Made by a program: the position numbers and the translations under genes
Shown: in pieces, positions 47,280 to 58,749 of the stretch
Layout of the letters: each line of letters starts with the position of its first letter
Numbering within the stretch: position 1 is the first letter of the stretch
The notes under the pieces: model-generated
Seen by the model: the letters and a program-made list of their open reading frames with translations, nothing else
Database searches by the model: none
What the model was told of the DNA's origin: nothing
DNA from: Papilionanthe hookeriana x Papilionanthe teres
Lineage: Eukaryota > Streptophyta > Magnoliopsida > Asparagales > Orchidaceae
DNA: 64,000 nt
NCBI GenBank assembly: GCA_022702705.1
Contig: CM040434.1
Span: 21,929,771-21,993,770 of the forward strand
Direction of reading: 5' to 3'

Positions 47280-47800
47280 GATTTTCTTCACAGTACTAAT
47301 AAAAAATACCAAATCACTAGCAATCTTTTTAATACATGGAGTTTGATTATCATAGTGTTCAAAATGGTGTTTGATAAGATTGACCTAAAAACTGACCGAT
47401 TGAAAGAGCTAGCCGGCCCATTATTTAAATTTTTTAGGGTAAGGAAGGAGGCACTAGGCCCCATCACCCTAGCCATCACTTGGGGAGAACCCGAGAAGCA
47501 GTGCAATAATACAGAGGACTTTCTTGTGGTTGAATCCCCATTGACCTACAATGCCACGTTGAGTCGCCTACCCTTGAATAACTATAGGGCAGGACCTTCA
47601 CCTACCATGTGGCCGTAAAGTTCCTATGTTATGGGGAGGTGATCATGGTCCTTGGAAACTCGGAGCAATCTAGAGGCTGATTTTTGGTTTCAAATGTTGA
47701 AAATGAACAACTCGACATCTAGATGCAGAGGTAAGGAGGTTTTGAGACCAGCGAGACCATCATCCAGCAACCTGTGTCTGACATAGAATCCATAAAGTTT
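47280..47800 (+). pseudogene. Aspartic protease of the Tat-lineage element, broken
   Basis: The 91-codon frame 47343-47618 has ELAGPLFKFFRVRKEALGPI, then TLAITWGEPEK, then DFLVVESPLTYNATLSRLPL and NNYRAGPSP. These line up with the post-catalytic half of Tat proteases (GxLxLPVTxG, DFLVVDxPSAYNAILGRPxL). The catalytic D-x-G segment expected just upstream (about 47290-47340) is not legible, and a stop lies there. The usual GRP is SRL. Confidence 0.72.
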
Positions 47801-47959
47801 TCCTAATAAGTGAGCATTTTTATCCAAGGTTCAAGAACTAGCTGTTACAGATGCTTAAGGAGCATTGGGAGGCCTTCCTTAAACCATAGAAAGAATGCCT
47901 ATCATATTAATCGACACGACGTGTCATTGGTTCAACATGAGCTCTAAGTCTTGGCCAGT

Positions 47960-48770
47960 CCAACACAAGATCTGGTCGATGGTAAGGATTTTGGCCTAAC
48001 TAATAGCAACAAAGGTGCAGAAGTTCATGGACACCAGCTACATCCACGAAGTCCAGTTGCCAACCTGGTATTGAATATCATCATGTTCAAGAAAGCCAAC
48101 GATAAGTGATGGATTTGTGTCGGCTGTACCGACCTGAATGCCGCTTACCCAAAGGACACCAACATCCTGCCAAAGATTGACACCATGGTCGATGTAACGG
48201 TCAGACACTCGTTCATGAGCTTCCTCAATGCTTACTCTAGTTTTCACTAGATAAAAAAGAACCATACAAACATAGAAAAAATAGCCTTTATTACTGCACA
48301 AGGCATATTGTATTTTAATGTAATGCCCTTCTAGCTTTAGAGTACTTGGGGGATCTATCATCTCTTCATGGATGTGATTTTGCTAATCCAAAAAATGTTG
48401 AGGTTTATTTTATGATGTTTTAGTTAAGAGTAAGTCACCAACATAACACATCGAAGATCTAAAAGAGACATTCAAAACACTGAAATTTTTCAATATGAGA
48501 TTGAGCCCCTGAAAGTGCACCATCAACGCATCGACTGGGAACCTTAGCTTCTTGTTCACTCCTGAAGGATTGAAAGCCAATCCAAAGAAAGTGCAAGTAA
48601 TCCTAAACATGTCACTTCCACAAAGCACTAATGAAATTTAAAGAGTAAACGGTCAAATCGCTGTTCTCGGTCGTTTCAGCCCGAGGTCGGGCAACAAGTG
48701 CACTATCTTCTCTAAAGCACCATGGAAAAATCAATATTTCTAATAAAGGACATAGTGCAAGGAAGCGTTC
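47960..48770 (+). pseudogene. Reverse transcriptase of the Tat-lineage element, broken
   Basis: In shifting frames one reads NIIMFKKANDK, then CTDLNAAYPKDTNILPKIDT, then SFMSFLNAYSSFH, then EKIAFITAQGILYFNVMPF, which follow the RT fingers and palm in order. The active-site box, expected as NVEVYVDDML, reads NVEVYFMMF at about 48396-48425, so both catalytic Asp are gone. Downstream HIEDLKETFKTLKFFNMRLS and LSFLFTPEGLKANPKKVQVI match the thumb region. Several in-frame stops are present. Confidence 0.85.
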
Positions 48771-48779
48771 AGGATCATG

Positions 48780-49205
48780 AAAGATTCCTTAGCTTCACCA
48801 CTACTACTTCGAAGCCCAAAGCTAGCATAAGAACTATCGTTGTACTTTAGAGTCGGACGGGATGCTGGGAGGAATGCTTTGGTCCAAGAGGAGTTAGGAA
48901 AGAAGTTCCAAGTCTACTACATGTGCCAAGTGCTTCATGGCGCTGAAACCAGTTACTCGATTATTGAATAACTAGCCTACGCTTTGATTATTTCAGCTCG
49001 TATGCTTTGATCATTTTTCTAGATGCATCAGCTCCAGGTCATCACAGACCACCCATTAAAGTCTTTGCTCACACTACGTGAGCACTCTGGTTAACTGTTA
49101 AAATGGGCAATAGTGCTCAGAGAGTTCAACATCACCCACGGTCCATGTACATCAATTAAAGTTCAAAAGATTGCAGACTTTCTGGATGATTTTACCATGA
49201 CAAGG
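48780..49205 (+). pseudogene. RNase H (first, RT-associated) of the Tat-lineage element
   Basis: The best preserved part is at 49040-49200: TDHPLKSLLTLREHSG, a stop, LLKWAIVLREFNITHG, then KIADFLDDFTM, the C-terminal third of the RT-attached RNase H with its TDxPL acidic residue. The earlier portion is poorly legible. Confidence 0.7.
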
Positions 49206-49660
49206 TATTAAGACGAAATAATTTTTACTCAAGATATGACACAACTTTTGTATATAGAAGGGACCTCTATGAGACAATAGGGCAAGGGTTGGCTCTGAGC
49301 AGCCTGGATGGAGAGCATCTCTAAAATAAATCTTGGTACAGTTCAACATCATAAAACATCAAGTAGATTACAGAGCGCTGATCATCGGACTCCATCCGGC
49401 ATATAAATTAGGCTCTTAAGACCTCCTGTTAAGGACAGACTCCTTGCTAATTGTTAATCAAATTAATGGGATATTTGAAGCTAGAGACAAGCTTATAACA
49501 CCAAGATAAAGAAGGAAATTTGGAAATTCAAGAGATTTCGCATCGAGCGCTTTAGCTGGGAGGACAATCAAGTCGTAGATATCCTCTCTATATGCTTATG
49601 TCTGGGAGGAAGTTGCAGAAAATGTACTAGACCAATGATCGACAAACAAGAGGACATGGA
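49206..49660 (+). pseudogene. Second, additional RNase H typical of the Tat lineage
   Basis: Between the first RNase H and integrase lies a broken segment with LYIEGTS (for LFVDGSS), then pieces comparable to the VYSDSQLVVNQV segment, then WKFKRFRIERFSWEDNQVVD followed by ILSI. That is the end of an archaeal-type RNase H (FxxxxIEQVPREQNxxADALA). A second RNase H in this place is a hallmark of Tat elements (family knowledge). Stops interrupt it throughout. Confidence 0.65.
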
Positions 49661-49739
49661 GGTAGCGACCAACGGAACCAAAGCTGGGTGGACCCATACA
49701 TCCACTACCTAGTGATGGAGAAAATAGAAGAGATCATGA

Positions 49740-50905
49740 AAGATTAAAGACAATTAAAATTAAGGTCACCCTATACATGTTAATTGATAAGAAGTTGTTC
49801 TAGAGATCCGTTACCTCAGTGTATCAGGTGCTTGAAGGAGGACGAGGTCCAAGTTGTGCATCCAGAGGTGCATTATGGAGAATGTGATTGCCACTCTCGA
49901 GGAAAAACATTGGTCTCCAACGTGCATTTCCAAGGGTACTTTTGTCCAACGCTCCTGACAGATGCCATAAAAATTTCAAGAAGATTCATACAGAGTCAAT
50001 TATATGCGCCCTTACATCATAAGTCGGTGTGGAAGATACAATTGATAGTCAATACTTAGCTATTATCCATTGGTGACTAGACATTTTTGGGCATTTTCCC
50101 CATTTGAAAGGCCAGAGGAAGTTCCTCTTGGTGGTCATCTTCTATTTTTCAATTTGGGTCGAAGAAAAACTATTCGCTTGAATCAATGTAGAGGCAGTCT
50201 GAAATATCATATGGTCTGATTTGATCTCGAGATATGGTTTGTCACTCATCATCATCACCTATAATGGGACTCAATTTATGGACCAACGGGTGAAGGATTT
50301 CTACACAAAGTAAGAGATTGACCTGAAGTTTGCTTCAGTACATCACCATAAGAAGAATGGGCAGATCGAGAAGGCTAACAAACTGATCTTGAGCCTAGTA
50401 AGAGAAAAGGATGAGAAAGCTAAGGGAAGCTGGGCAAATCAGCTACCTTTGTGATATGAGCAAATTTAGAAAACTCCATCATCGGCAACCGGCTAAGTCT
50501 CGTTCATGCTAACGTACAGAATGGAGGTGTTGTTACTAGTCGAGTATGAACAGTACAGTCAAAGGGTGTCCATATACTCTTCATTCCTTAGGAAAGATCT
50601 CACTAAATGGCAACAAGCTAACGTTAAAGGGGCAATGTTGGCACTCGACCTTAAACAAATTAGTGCTTTGACAAGAGGAATTAAAAAGTTGAATGACACG
50701 TTACATTAATATGCACATCAAAGAGAAAGTACTTTCTTCTGGAGACTTAGTTCTGAAGAATGTCATCCCCCACCCAATGGCAATCCATTGGCAAGCTAGA
50801 CTAGACATAGAGTGGACCATATGTGTTCAGCCGAAGAGTTTTATCGGGAGCCTACCAACTCAAGACTTACACCAAAAAAGTGCTACAATAGACATAGAGT
50901 GAGAA
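49740..50905 (+). pseudogene. Integrase of the Tat-lineage element, broken
   Basis: 49784-50059 covers the N-terminal finger region: DPLPQCIRCLKEDEVQVVHP, EVHYGECDCHSRGKTLV and QGYFCPTLLTDAIK. The two His are present, but the CxxC is replaced. In the core, LDIFGHFPHLKGQRKFLLVV is followed by a segment where the first catalytic Asp (VDYFTKWVE type) is Phe, and the second (ISDNGTQF type) reads ITYNGTQF. HHHKKNGQIEKANK retains the Glu. The frame 50506-50709 is the C-terminal part, legible mainly from its Tat-like order. Inactive. Confidence 0.83.
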
Positions 50906-51612
50906 TAATTTGAAAAAGTTTTTTCCTTAAATGAAATTCTTATCTATACATAACAAAATGGGGTTTCATCAAAAATATGTAAAACATTTTTAATTATTGA
51001 GATTTTATTCTAACTATTTTTTTGAATGATTCACAGATCACACCAACACTCGAGTATCCTGACTCGATTGGTCGAGCGACGGGTTGAATTTCAAAATTCA
51101 AAGATGCATTGGACAACATTATCATTAGATCATGAAGAAAAATCAAATAAATGAGAAACAAAGAACAACAAGAATAAAAATTAATATTTTATTCATTTTA
51201 GTGGAAAGTTACAAGACACTTCCCATCAACAAACATACCAGGTATGCATTTTGCATCTTTTGATTGACATAATACCTTTGAAAGAACGAAGTCGTAAATT
51301 TCTAGGGACTCAACTCTTTCAAACATCGTTATCCAAGCAAATACCATAGCAACCACTATTGGGTAGACAAAGTTCAGCCATCACAAGTAGTGAGAGAAAA
51401 ACACTACTAATTAATCTCTCTTTTAAATACACCATTGGGTAGCGTAATACTCGATGGGAATATGTTAGGATCATGTTTCTTCCATGAATCATCACATCCA
51501 CTTGAAAGGGACACCAATGACCAAAAACCTTGAGGAAATTCAGTCGACTTCTTCACTCCATCAATTCTAGCTTCGTTCCATCAATTCTAGCTTCATTTTG
51601 GATTCTAGTCGC
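50906..51612. other. Region after integrase, possibly 3' end of the Tat element
   Basis: This is AT-rich sequence with a GC-richer ACTCGATTGGTCGAGCGACG patch near 51055. A 20-base CCATCAATTCTAGCTTCRTT word is duplicated at 51557-51596. No LTR ends were recognised. Confidence 0.4.
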
Positions 51613-52326
51613 TGTCGGCATATTTTTAGGTTTTTTTGGTGTTTTATTTGGAAAAGGGGGTCGCCTACAGAAATTGTCGGCGAATTTTAATTTAATTTAA
51701 ATAAATAATTTGAAAAGTAATATTTGATTTTGAAAATAATTTTAAATTTGAAAATTTTAAGATATGAAATCAAACTGATCTAACATCCCGAATAGTTTAT
51801 ATAAACGAGCACCGCATCACAAACTATGTATCTATCCCGAAGAATAGACACATTGCTTGATGATGGGGCTCGATTAAATAGACTAGAAGATTTGTGACAT
51901 CCGTTTGGTCTGCGAACCAATTTTATAAGCTGACAAATTCCTCGTTTAATATGAAAACATTAAACAGGGTTTATATTACTCAGGTTCTTAAAATTCCCTA
52001 TAAGGGCAAGCCCCTATAGTTAATTACATCTTAAGTGACGGGAATCACCTAAGAAAACTCTCGATAATAATCGATAGTTCTCGCTCTCAAGAATTTCAAG
52101 GTTTAAGTTTTCAATGGATTGAGTTTTGGAATTTCAATAGGGAATGGATCAAATTTGGAACATTATATTTTGGGAATCCGAAGGAAGAAAGGTAGGAGAA
52201 ATCACAGATTCGAAGCGAACTTCGGTAATTTCCCGACTATCCTACTTGTTTGGCTTGAATTTAGGAAGGTCCTAATGTTTATTTAATGTTTTGATCTTGC
52301 CAATTTTAATTAATTAGGACTTATAT

Positions 52327-52510
52327 TTGTATGATAAAATCATACAAATAGCCTCGAAGATATGAGGGTTTATGTCGTACCAAACGACTACCTCAGAGTC
52401 CTAAGACCGGTTAGGGCTTAATTTACATGACATGATCATGCAAATGCCTAACGAAGAGTTGAGGATTTATGTTGCACTAGGCAAACTACCTCGAAGTCTT
52501 ATGGCTTGGT
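52327..52510 (+). repeat. Degenerate tandem pair with hairpins (copy 2)
   Basis: The first block opens with a perfect 10-bp inverted repeat, TTTGTATGAT / ATCATACAAA with a 3-base loop. The second opens with TTTACATGAC / ATCATGCAAA. Both continue with GAGG(G/A)TTTATGT and ACTACCTC. Equivalent pairs exist in copies 1 and 3. Confidence 0.7.
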
Positions 52511-53727
52511 TATTTAATTCTAAGAAAGTTTTGTTGAAGTAGATCCGAGTTTTGCTGATGACGATGGCCGAGCTGCCCACCATGCTCCGAGCTCCTTGTT
52601 GTTGTAGTGGTTTAATTTTAGAAATCATAAATCAGGAGGTGAGAAAAGTGTTCGGGTTTAGAGAAAATCTTAAAATCCGAGTGTTTTTAATATTTTAATT
52701 AAAAAAATCTTAAAGTTGATTATAACAACACCTGGTTAAGATCCCACGGTTCCATCCTTCCGCATCGTTATTTTTATCGGATTCACTTAGTCCGGATGAA
52801 TTTGCTAAACTCAACCGAATGAGTTCCACACTTTCATTTAGACAGTGGGAAATCCCGTTAGCAACACGTAGGTTACATCATCCGAGGTATTCCCGATCAT
52901 CCAACAAGACGTTTTAATTTAGTTGTAGTTGTAGTTTTGTTGTTCTGTTCGTGATTAAATTTTGAGTTGTTTTATATTTTGAAATGTTGTGGCGGTGAAT
53001 TTTATCTTGCAATGAATTTTAATTTAGTTTTGGTTTCAGTTTTAGGGACTATCCTAGAGGTGTGGGTTTTCATGCAACAGTTGTTTATCATGCAAGAAAA
53101 GTAAGTGCGATGCGATTAAATAAATTGCAATAAGGTAAATTGCAATAAAATAAAAGCGTACCTGGAGGGTCTTCCCGTCATCCCAAGCCGCACTTAAAAC
53201 ACGATTAGAATATTTAAGCATTTAAAGTAAGTTCCTAGGTAAAGCTAAGGGAAGGGTTATGGTTTTCTACCAAGTTCCTAATCCTATAGCTAGTCATTTC
53301 CTATGACGTCTAGGTTCTTGTATTTTAGTTTGAGGACGATTTTCTTCATCAAAGAACAACTAAGTTCAATTGTTCTTATAAATATCCTATCATATTAAGG
53401 AAGTGCTTAAGACGAATCTTAAACATCTTTTCAACATTTCTAGGATTATTCTAAGTCTAAGTGAATTTAATTATACAAATGAATTAATTGTCCGGGAGTT
53501 TAAGTTTTGTTATCTTGCTCAGTGAACTAGGACATTTGAATATCTCATGAATGAAGTAACACTTCATTTAGCACTCCTTTTAAGAGTTATGACATCACGA
53601 GCTTTCGAGGGCAAATGGATGTTCAAGTGAGTTGTGATTTAATTTTAGTTAATGGATTTAAGTTTGGAATAGTGTTCAAGTTGTTTTAGATTTATTTTGA
53701 ATTCTTCATGTCTTAGGTGATGTTATA

Positions 53728-53912
53728 TTTAATTCAATTTAATTTAATTTAACTTAATTTAATTTAATGTGGTTTAATTTAATTTAATTTAATTTTAAGT
53801 TAATTTAATATAATATGATTTAGCTTAATTTAATTTAATTTGATTTAATTTAATTTGATTTAGTTTTAATTTAATTTAATTTAATTTAATTTAATTTAAT
53901 TTAATTTAATAT
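53728..53912. repeat. TTTAA/AATTT microsatellite inside copy 2
   Basis: A run of TTTAA pentamers with occasional substitutions, at the place matching 1030-1345 of copy 1. Confidence 0.9.
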
Positions 53913-55734
53913 TTTATTTTAAAAGGGTTTGCTTTAAATAATTTAACCTTAACTTAATTTAATGATTAAGTCTTTTAGCATTTTAAATCTTAAACTTGGA
54001 TTATCATTTTAATTAGGAATTAAATATTATTGGGATGATTAATTTAGGGATTCTTAAATCAAAGAGCAAACTTCTTCCTAATAACATCCCTATTTTAATA
54101 ATTCCAATTTTATTATTCATCCAAATTTAATTAATTATTTTAATTAAAGTTCATTTCAATTATTGTTGAATTATTTAATAGGTTTCTACCCTTTAATTAT
54201 TTAAATTTCAATCATCCAAATCAGATTAATATCAAATATTTTACCTTTTCATTTTATTAAGCCTAAAGTTTTAATTAAGGATTAAAATTTTAATTACCAT
54301 TTTGCCCTTCAAGCTTAATAATTTCATAACTCATTAAATTGAGCTCAAATGAATTTGAAATTTTTATGTGGCTTCACTCATATGTCAATGAAGACATTAG
54401 AGGAGAAAATGTGATTTTTCTGTATTTAATTTATTTATGTAATTATTTTTGGTGGAAAATAAGGATTTCTAAGGAAAATTTAATAATATGACCAAGGGAA
54501 AGTTTCTGTCCTTAAGAAAACTATGGGACATTCCTAATGACCAGAGGACCATTTGGACCAATTTTGGTGATTTTTTGAATTATATTTCTTTTATTATAAT
54601 TATTTTGAGTTTTGGAGTATTAATTAATTTAAAAATAAAATAAAGTTTGAAAAATGAATTTTATATTTTTCAAAAATCTCTCTGATATCAAGGAAATCAG
54701 AGAATCAATTTTTATAATTTTCTGATTTTTCTTTGATTTATTAGAATTATTTTAGTGGAAATGCTAGAAAATACATTTTCTTTAATTTTAAAATTACCTT
54801 AGGGCTTTAAAATTTAATAACTTAACATAGAGACCTAGGAAAAATATGGGGTTTGTTCCTAAGTGACTAAAATTCAAAATGTGACATTTTGGTGAATTTT
54901 ATTATTTTTGTGATTTTTATTATTTTTTTTAATTATTAAAATATTAAAATAATACAAAAAATTAACTTTTTTAGAAAATTGAAATTTTAATTTTATTAAA
55001 TTCCCCTAATATCAGAGAGGCTCCAAAACCAATTTGGTGAATTTTTGAAAAGTATTTTGAAAGTTATGAATTTTTAAAGTTTAAATTGGCTAAATGGCTT
55101 AATCAACCCATTTGATAGGGCTAACCAAGTCCAATTGGCTTCAAATTTTTATGGTGGGTTCCTCTGATTCTAAAGGTCAGTGGAGAATTGATTTCAAGTC
55201 AATTTGATGTATGATTAGCTCTAATTAATTAAGAACCTATTTAGGGTGTTTAAGCCAATTAGGGTTATTCCAAGTGGATTAATTCAAAACCTATTTTTCC
55301 TAGGGTCCTCTGGTTATAAGAAACATCACCAAATTTTCCTAGAATTTATTTCACAACATGCTAATTATTGGATTTAAAATACTCAAAATAGTAACATGAA
55401 TTTGAAAAATCAATAACTTCTCATAGGATGGCCTCGTACTTTGAAAAATTCAGGGAATGTTCCCAAGTTCAGAGGCTTCAAAAGCCCTATGGTCTTATGC
55501 CATGGTGAATTTCCTATATGCATGGAGAATTAAAACAATGCAGAGGGTAAATAAATCATTAAAAATAAAATACTTGATGAAATTAAATGATTTCTTTTCC
55601 ACATTATTCTCCTCTGTTCACTGAGCAAGAGGGTATTTTTATTTTATTTTTATGATTTTCCTACACAAAGTTATGAATTTTCCAAGTTTAGGGAATTAAA
55701 TAAATAAGAAAATACCCTAATTTTCTATTTAAAA

Positions 55735-56780
55735 TGGCGGCGCTGACTCAACCTTGGCTGCTCCGAACGCACACGCGTCGCCTTCTGATTCGGCGCCGCC
55801 ATCCAACTCAACGCTCCTGGGGCCCGCTGTATCGTTCCGTCTCCTCATCCGGCGCGATCCTGGCCGTCCGTCTGCGCGTGTATTAAATGAACGGCATCCG
55901 TTCATCGTCCCCAAGCCTCCTAACCCGAGAACCGTCCACACTAAATCCCTAATATCTCACTCAATACTTAACGGATTTTCGTGTTCTTGTGCTCTATGGA
56001 TTCTTCGAAGAGACGAACACATCTATACGGTGATCATGCATTGAAATTAAGGCATTTGAAATGGAGAATCTTCGTAAACTCGGGATAAAGAGTTAGCTCA
56101 TACCTTTGCTCGCAGAAGTGTGGCTTCAATCCGAGGGTTGTGTCACCTTCGATTGGATCCCAGCAAGCTCCGCATGAAGTCTCCCGGTCCGGTGAATTGT
56201 CTAGGTATGATTTCGACCAAGCCCGATCACAAAGCTTGGAGTCCGGAACGGATGGGTGGCCCGAAGAGGGGGCTTTTGCCGGTGGACTTCTTCCCTCGGT
56301 CCGGTGAAGGTGTAGGACCAATCAATTTAAGAATTGATCCACCGTAGAGAAGTGTCCTAGTTCTGGGTGGAATTTCGGCCGAGAAATTAGGCTCTGTTGG
56401 TGGGGATCAGGGCAAATTGGCACTGGGGATCAACTGCTCTAAGTATGGAGAATGATGTGGAATGATTTTGGCAGAGTTTCCTTAAGGTTTGGTTCAGCAC
56501 TTCTCATGGCCGAGAGGGGGTGGTGTTTAAATAGGAGAGGGTGGAGGGCCTCCTGTGGGTGTTTAAGGCCGGGGATCAGCTGCTCTGGTGAGGAGAAGAA
56601 GAGCTATGCTCGTCCATTTGGGCCGAGACGAGTCAGCAAGGGAGAATTGAATTTTTCGGCTCCTCCCAAGGTCTCGGCCATGGTGTTTTCCAGCCGCCCG
56701 GTGGCCGGCCGGCCGTGCACCGGTCACCATCTTGTTCGGGTGGGTCGTGGTCGGGGTTTAGTGCAGTCTAATCGCCATGG
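55735..56780. other. GC-richer section of copy 2
   Basis: CpG-containing sequence starts abruptly at GGCGGCGCTGACTC after 4 kb of AT-rich DNA. A GTTTAAATAGGAGAGG stretch at 56525-56540 looks like a plus-strand TATA region. Overlapping frames occur on both strands (55754-56044, 56034-56321, 56452-56790) without recognisable domains. I do not call a gene. Confidence 0.5.
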
Positions 56781-57199
56781 ACATGTGTAAAGGAGTTTAA
56801 TTTAAATGGAATGGGAGAAGGCTCATTTTGGCTTGGTTTGGTTCAACTCATGCATTTGTGCTAGGTTCAATATCCAAGGCTTGACCTCGGCCGAGGGAGA
56901 ATCATTTGGGTCGACTCGAATTGGGGTAGTGAAGTCCCCATCCATGGTGAGGTGGCTAAGCATGGTATAGTGTGCGACATGCTTAAGGTAAAAAGGTTTA
57001 AAGGAGGTTTAAGAAAGAACCCCCTCTTCTTGCCATAAATGGACTAATGACAAGTCAAAGCCCTCATGGCTTCATGTGGATTGAGAATGGCTTGTTCATG
57101 TCTCCATTTGGCTTGGGAAAAGTTTAGTCAACTTCATAAAAATGGATTTTTAGGATTTTGGATATTTTGGTGGAAAGTTGGATGAAGCTTTATTTATAA

Positions 57200-58340
57200 T
57201 TATTTGATCATTGGATTAGGACTTAGGGATGATTTTAATTGAATGCATGATGAAGAGAATTTGTCATATGGGCCTTGGATTGATTTTGCCCCTTTGGATT
57301 TTGGTGGAGATGGGCTTTAGGAAGGTTTAAGAAAGTGGGCTTTTGGTTTGGAAATAAATTTATGGATGGGGAATTTGTGAAGGATTGGGCCAAACAAATG
57401 TTGGTTTTAGCTCATGGATGGGTCATGAGTGATTTGGAGCAAATTTGGGGTGGTTTGGGTTTGAATCGGGTCGGATTTTGGCTTTTTCGGTGAATGGGCC
57501 AATATAGGTCAAATTGGGCTAACTTGGGCCAATGTTGGGCTAGGGTTGAAATTGATGTAAAATAAATGTTGGGAAATGTTTATGGGAGTGTTTCAAAGAG
57601 GTTTTGGCTTTGGTTGGGTTTTGATTTTGAGGTTTGGGTTTATTTGGGTTAGGTTTGGGTTTAGGTCAAAATTGGGCTTTTTGATTTTAGGTTGAATTTG
57701 AGTGGGGTTTGGGTCTAAATTTTGGGCAAATCATGTTAGTGTTTTGTTTATGTGGATGTTAAGGAAGGTTTAGAAAAGATTTGGGGTTAATTGGAGTTGA
57801 ATTGGGTTAGTTTGGGCTAAGTTTGGGTCATGGGTCCAAATCGGGCTTTAAGGCCAAAAGTGAAATTGGATCCAAATGTCAATCAAATTGGACTTGGATT
57901 TGGTCTAGATTGGTGTTGGGGATGTTGAATTGAAGTTTAGAATTGAATTGGACCAGAATATGGGTCAATTGGGTAGGTTTGGTTTGACATTGGGTTCACT
58001 TTGGGTTAAAATGGGTCAAATTGGGGATTTTGACAAACGTGGGGTAAATTGACAAAATTGGCCCATGGTGTAGTTGAAAAAAATGGAATTGGGAATATTT
58101 GGGATTTTCTGGAATTTTCTGGGAATTTTCTGAATTTTTGGATTTTTTGGCTAAGAGGGGCATTTTGGGTATTTGGAGGGCATTGGGAGGTATTTTTGGA
58201 ATTTTTGGTATTTTTTGGTGTGGATGATCAATTTGAGTAATTTGGGAATGTTTATGATTGATTTTGAGGATTTTTGGGTGATTTAGGTGATTTTGCCAAT
58301 TTTGGGTGGTTTCAAGGGTATTGGGTAAGTTTAAGCGAGT
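57200..58340. repeat. G/T-skewed low-complexity section
   Basis: The plus strand is dense in TTTGGG, TTGGGTT and GGGCCAA words, then TTTTCTGG/TTTTTGG, with very little C. The 120-codon minus-strand frame here is Pro/Asn/Lys-rich and is explained by the base skew. Confidence 0.7.
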
Positions 58341-58749
58341 GTAGGGTCCCGGGGTCAAAAATCGAAAAGTTGGAAAATTGAAGCTTGGATGAATGTAAGT
58401 GGAATGAAATCATTTTGGTTGAGCCATGAAGCCATATCAAGCCCACATGAGCCATGAAGGGACTCATTCGAGGCATCCACTATGTTGTTTCTAACCTCTT
58501 ACCCGAGGGCTTAGGGGTTAAAGACCATCCATGTGAATCACTCGCATGAGTTAGGAGGTCACATCGGGTATGGGTGTGGTTTTAGGAGGTGTGTGAAAGT
58601 GTAGTGTATAGGTGTAGTGTGTGTGTAAGTCAGCCCTTCACTGCGACCGGGCCACCAGTAGGCGTCCTAAGTGCCAAAGAGTCCTATTGGAACTCATCCT
58701 TTAAACTTCCACATTTAATTTCAACCCTCTAGGTGATTAGGGGTCTACA

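Larger units (their letters stand above)
51613..58749 (+). repeat. Long dispersed repeat, copy 2 (most complete; right end uncertain)
   Basis: It begins TGTCGGCATATTTTTAGG. 51613-54950 matches copy 1 (reversed) and 51613-54602 matches copy 3. Beyond 54950 no second copy exists in the window, so continuity to about 58749 (GGGGTCTACA, a CA edge) is inference. The parts in order are: the conserved AT-rich section, a pentamer microsatellite, more AT-rich sequence, a GC-richer section at 55735-56780, a G/T-skewed section at 57200-58340, and a final mixed section. Frames up to 112 codons in the GC-richer part look random. It is compatible with a very long LTR or a LARD, but no PBS, PPT or target duplication was found. 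Confidence 0.65.

Noticed and set aside
51557..51596. Duplicated 20-base word as a target-site duplication of copy 2
   Set aside because: Both words lie on the same side of the element, so it is a local duplication and not an insertion footprint.
56452..56790. 112-codon frame in the GC-richer section as a host gene
   Set aside because: Overlapping long frames occur on both strands here, as expected from GC-rich DNA; no domain, start context or conservation between repeat copies can be shown.
57400..58000. Interstitial telomere repeat
   Set aside because: TTTGGG and TTGGGTT words are frequent but not in a regular TTTAGGG array.
57996..58358. 120-codon minus-strand Pro/Asn/Lys-rich protein
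   Set aside because: Its composition follows directly from the TTTGGG/GGATTTT skew of the plus strand.
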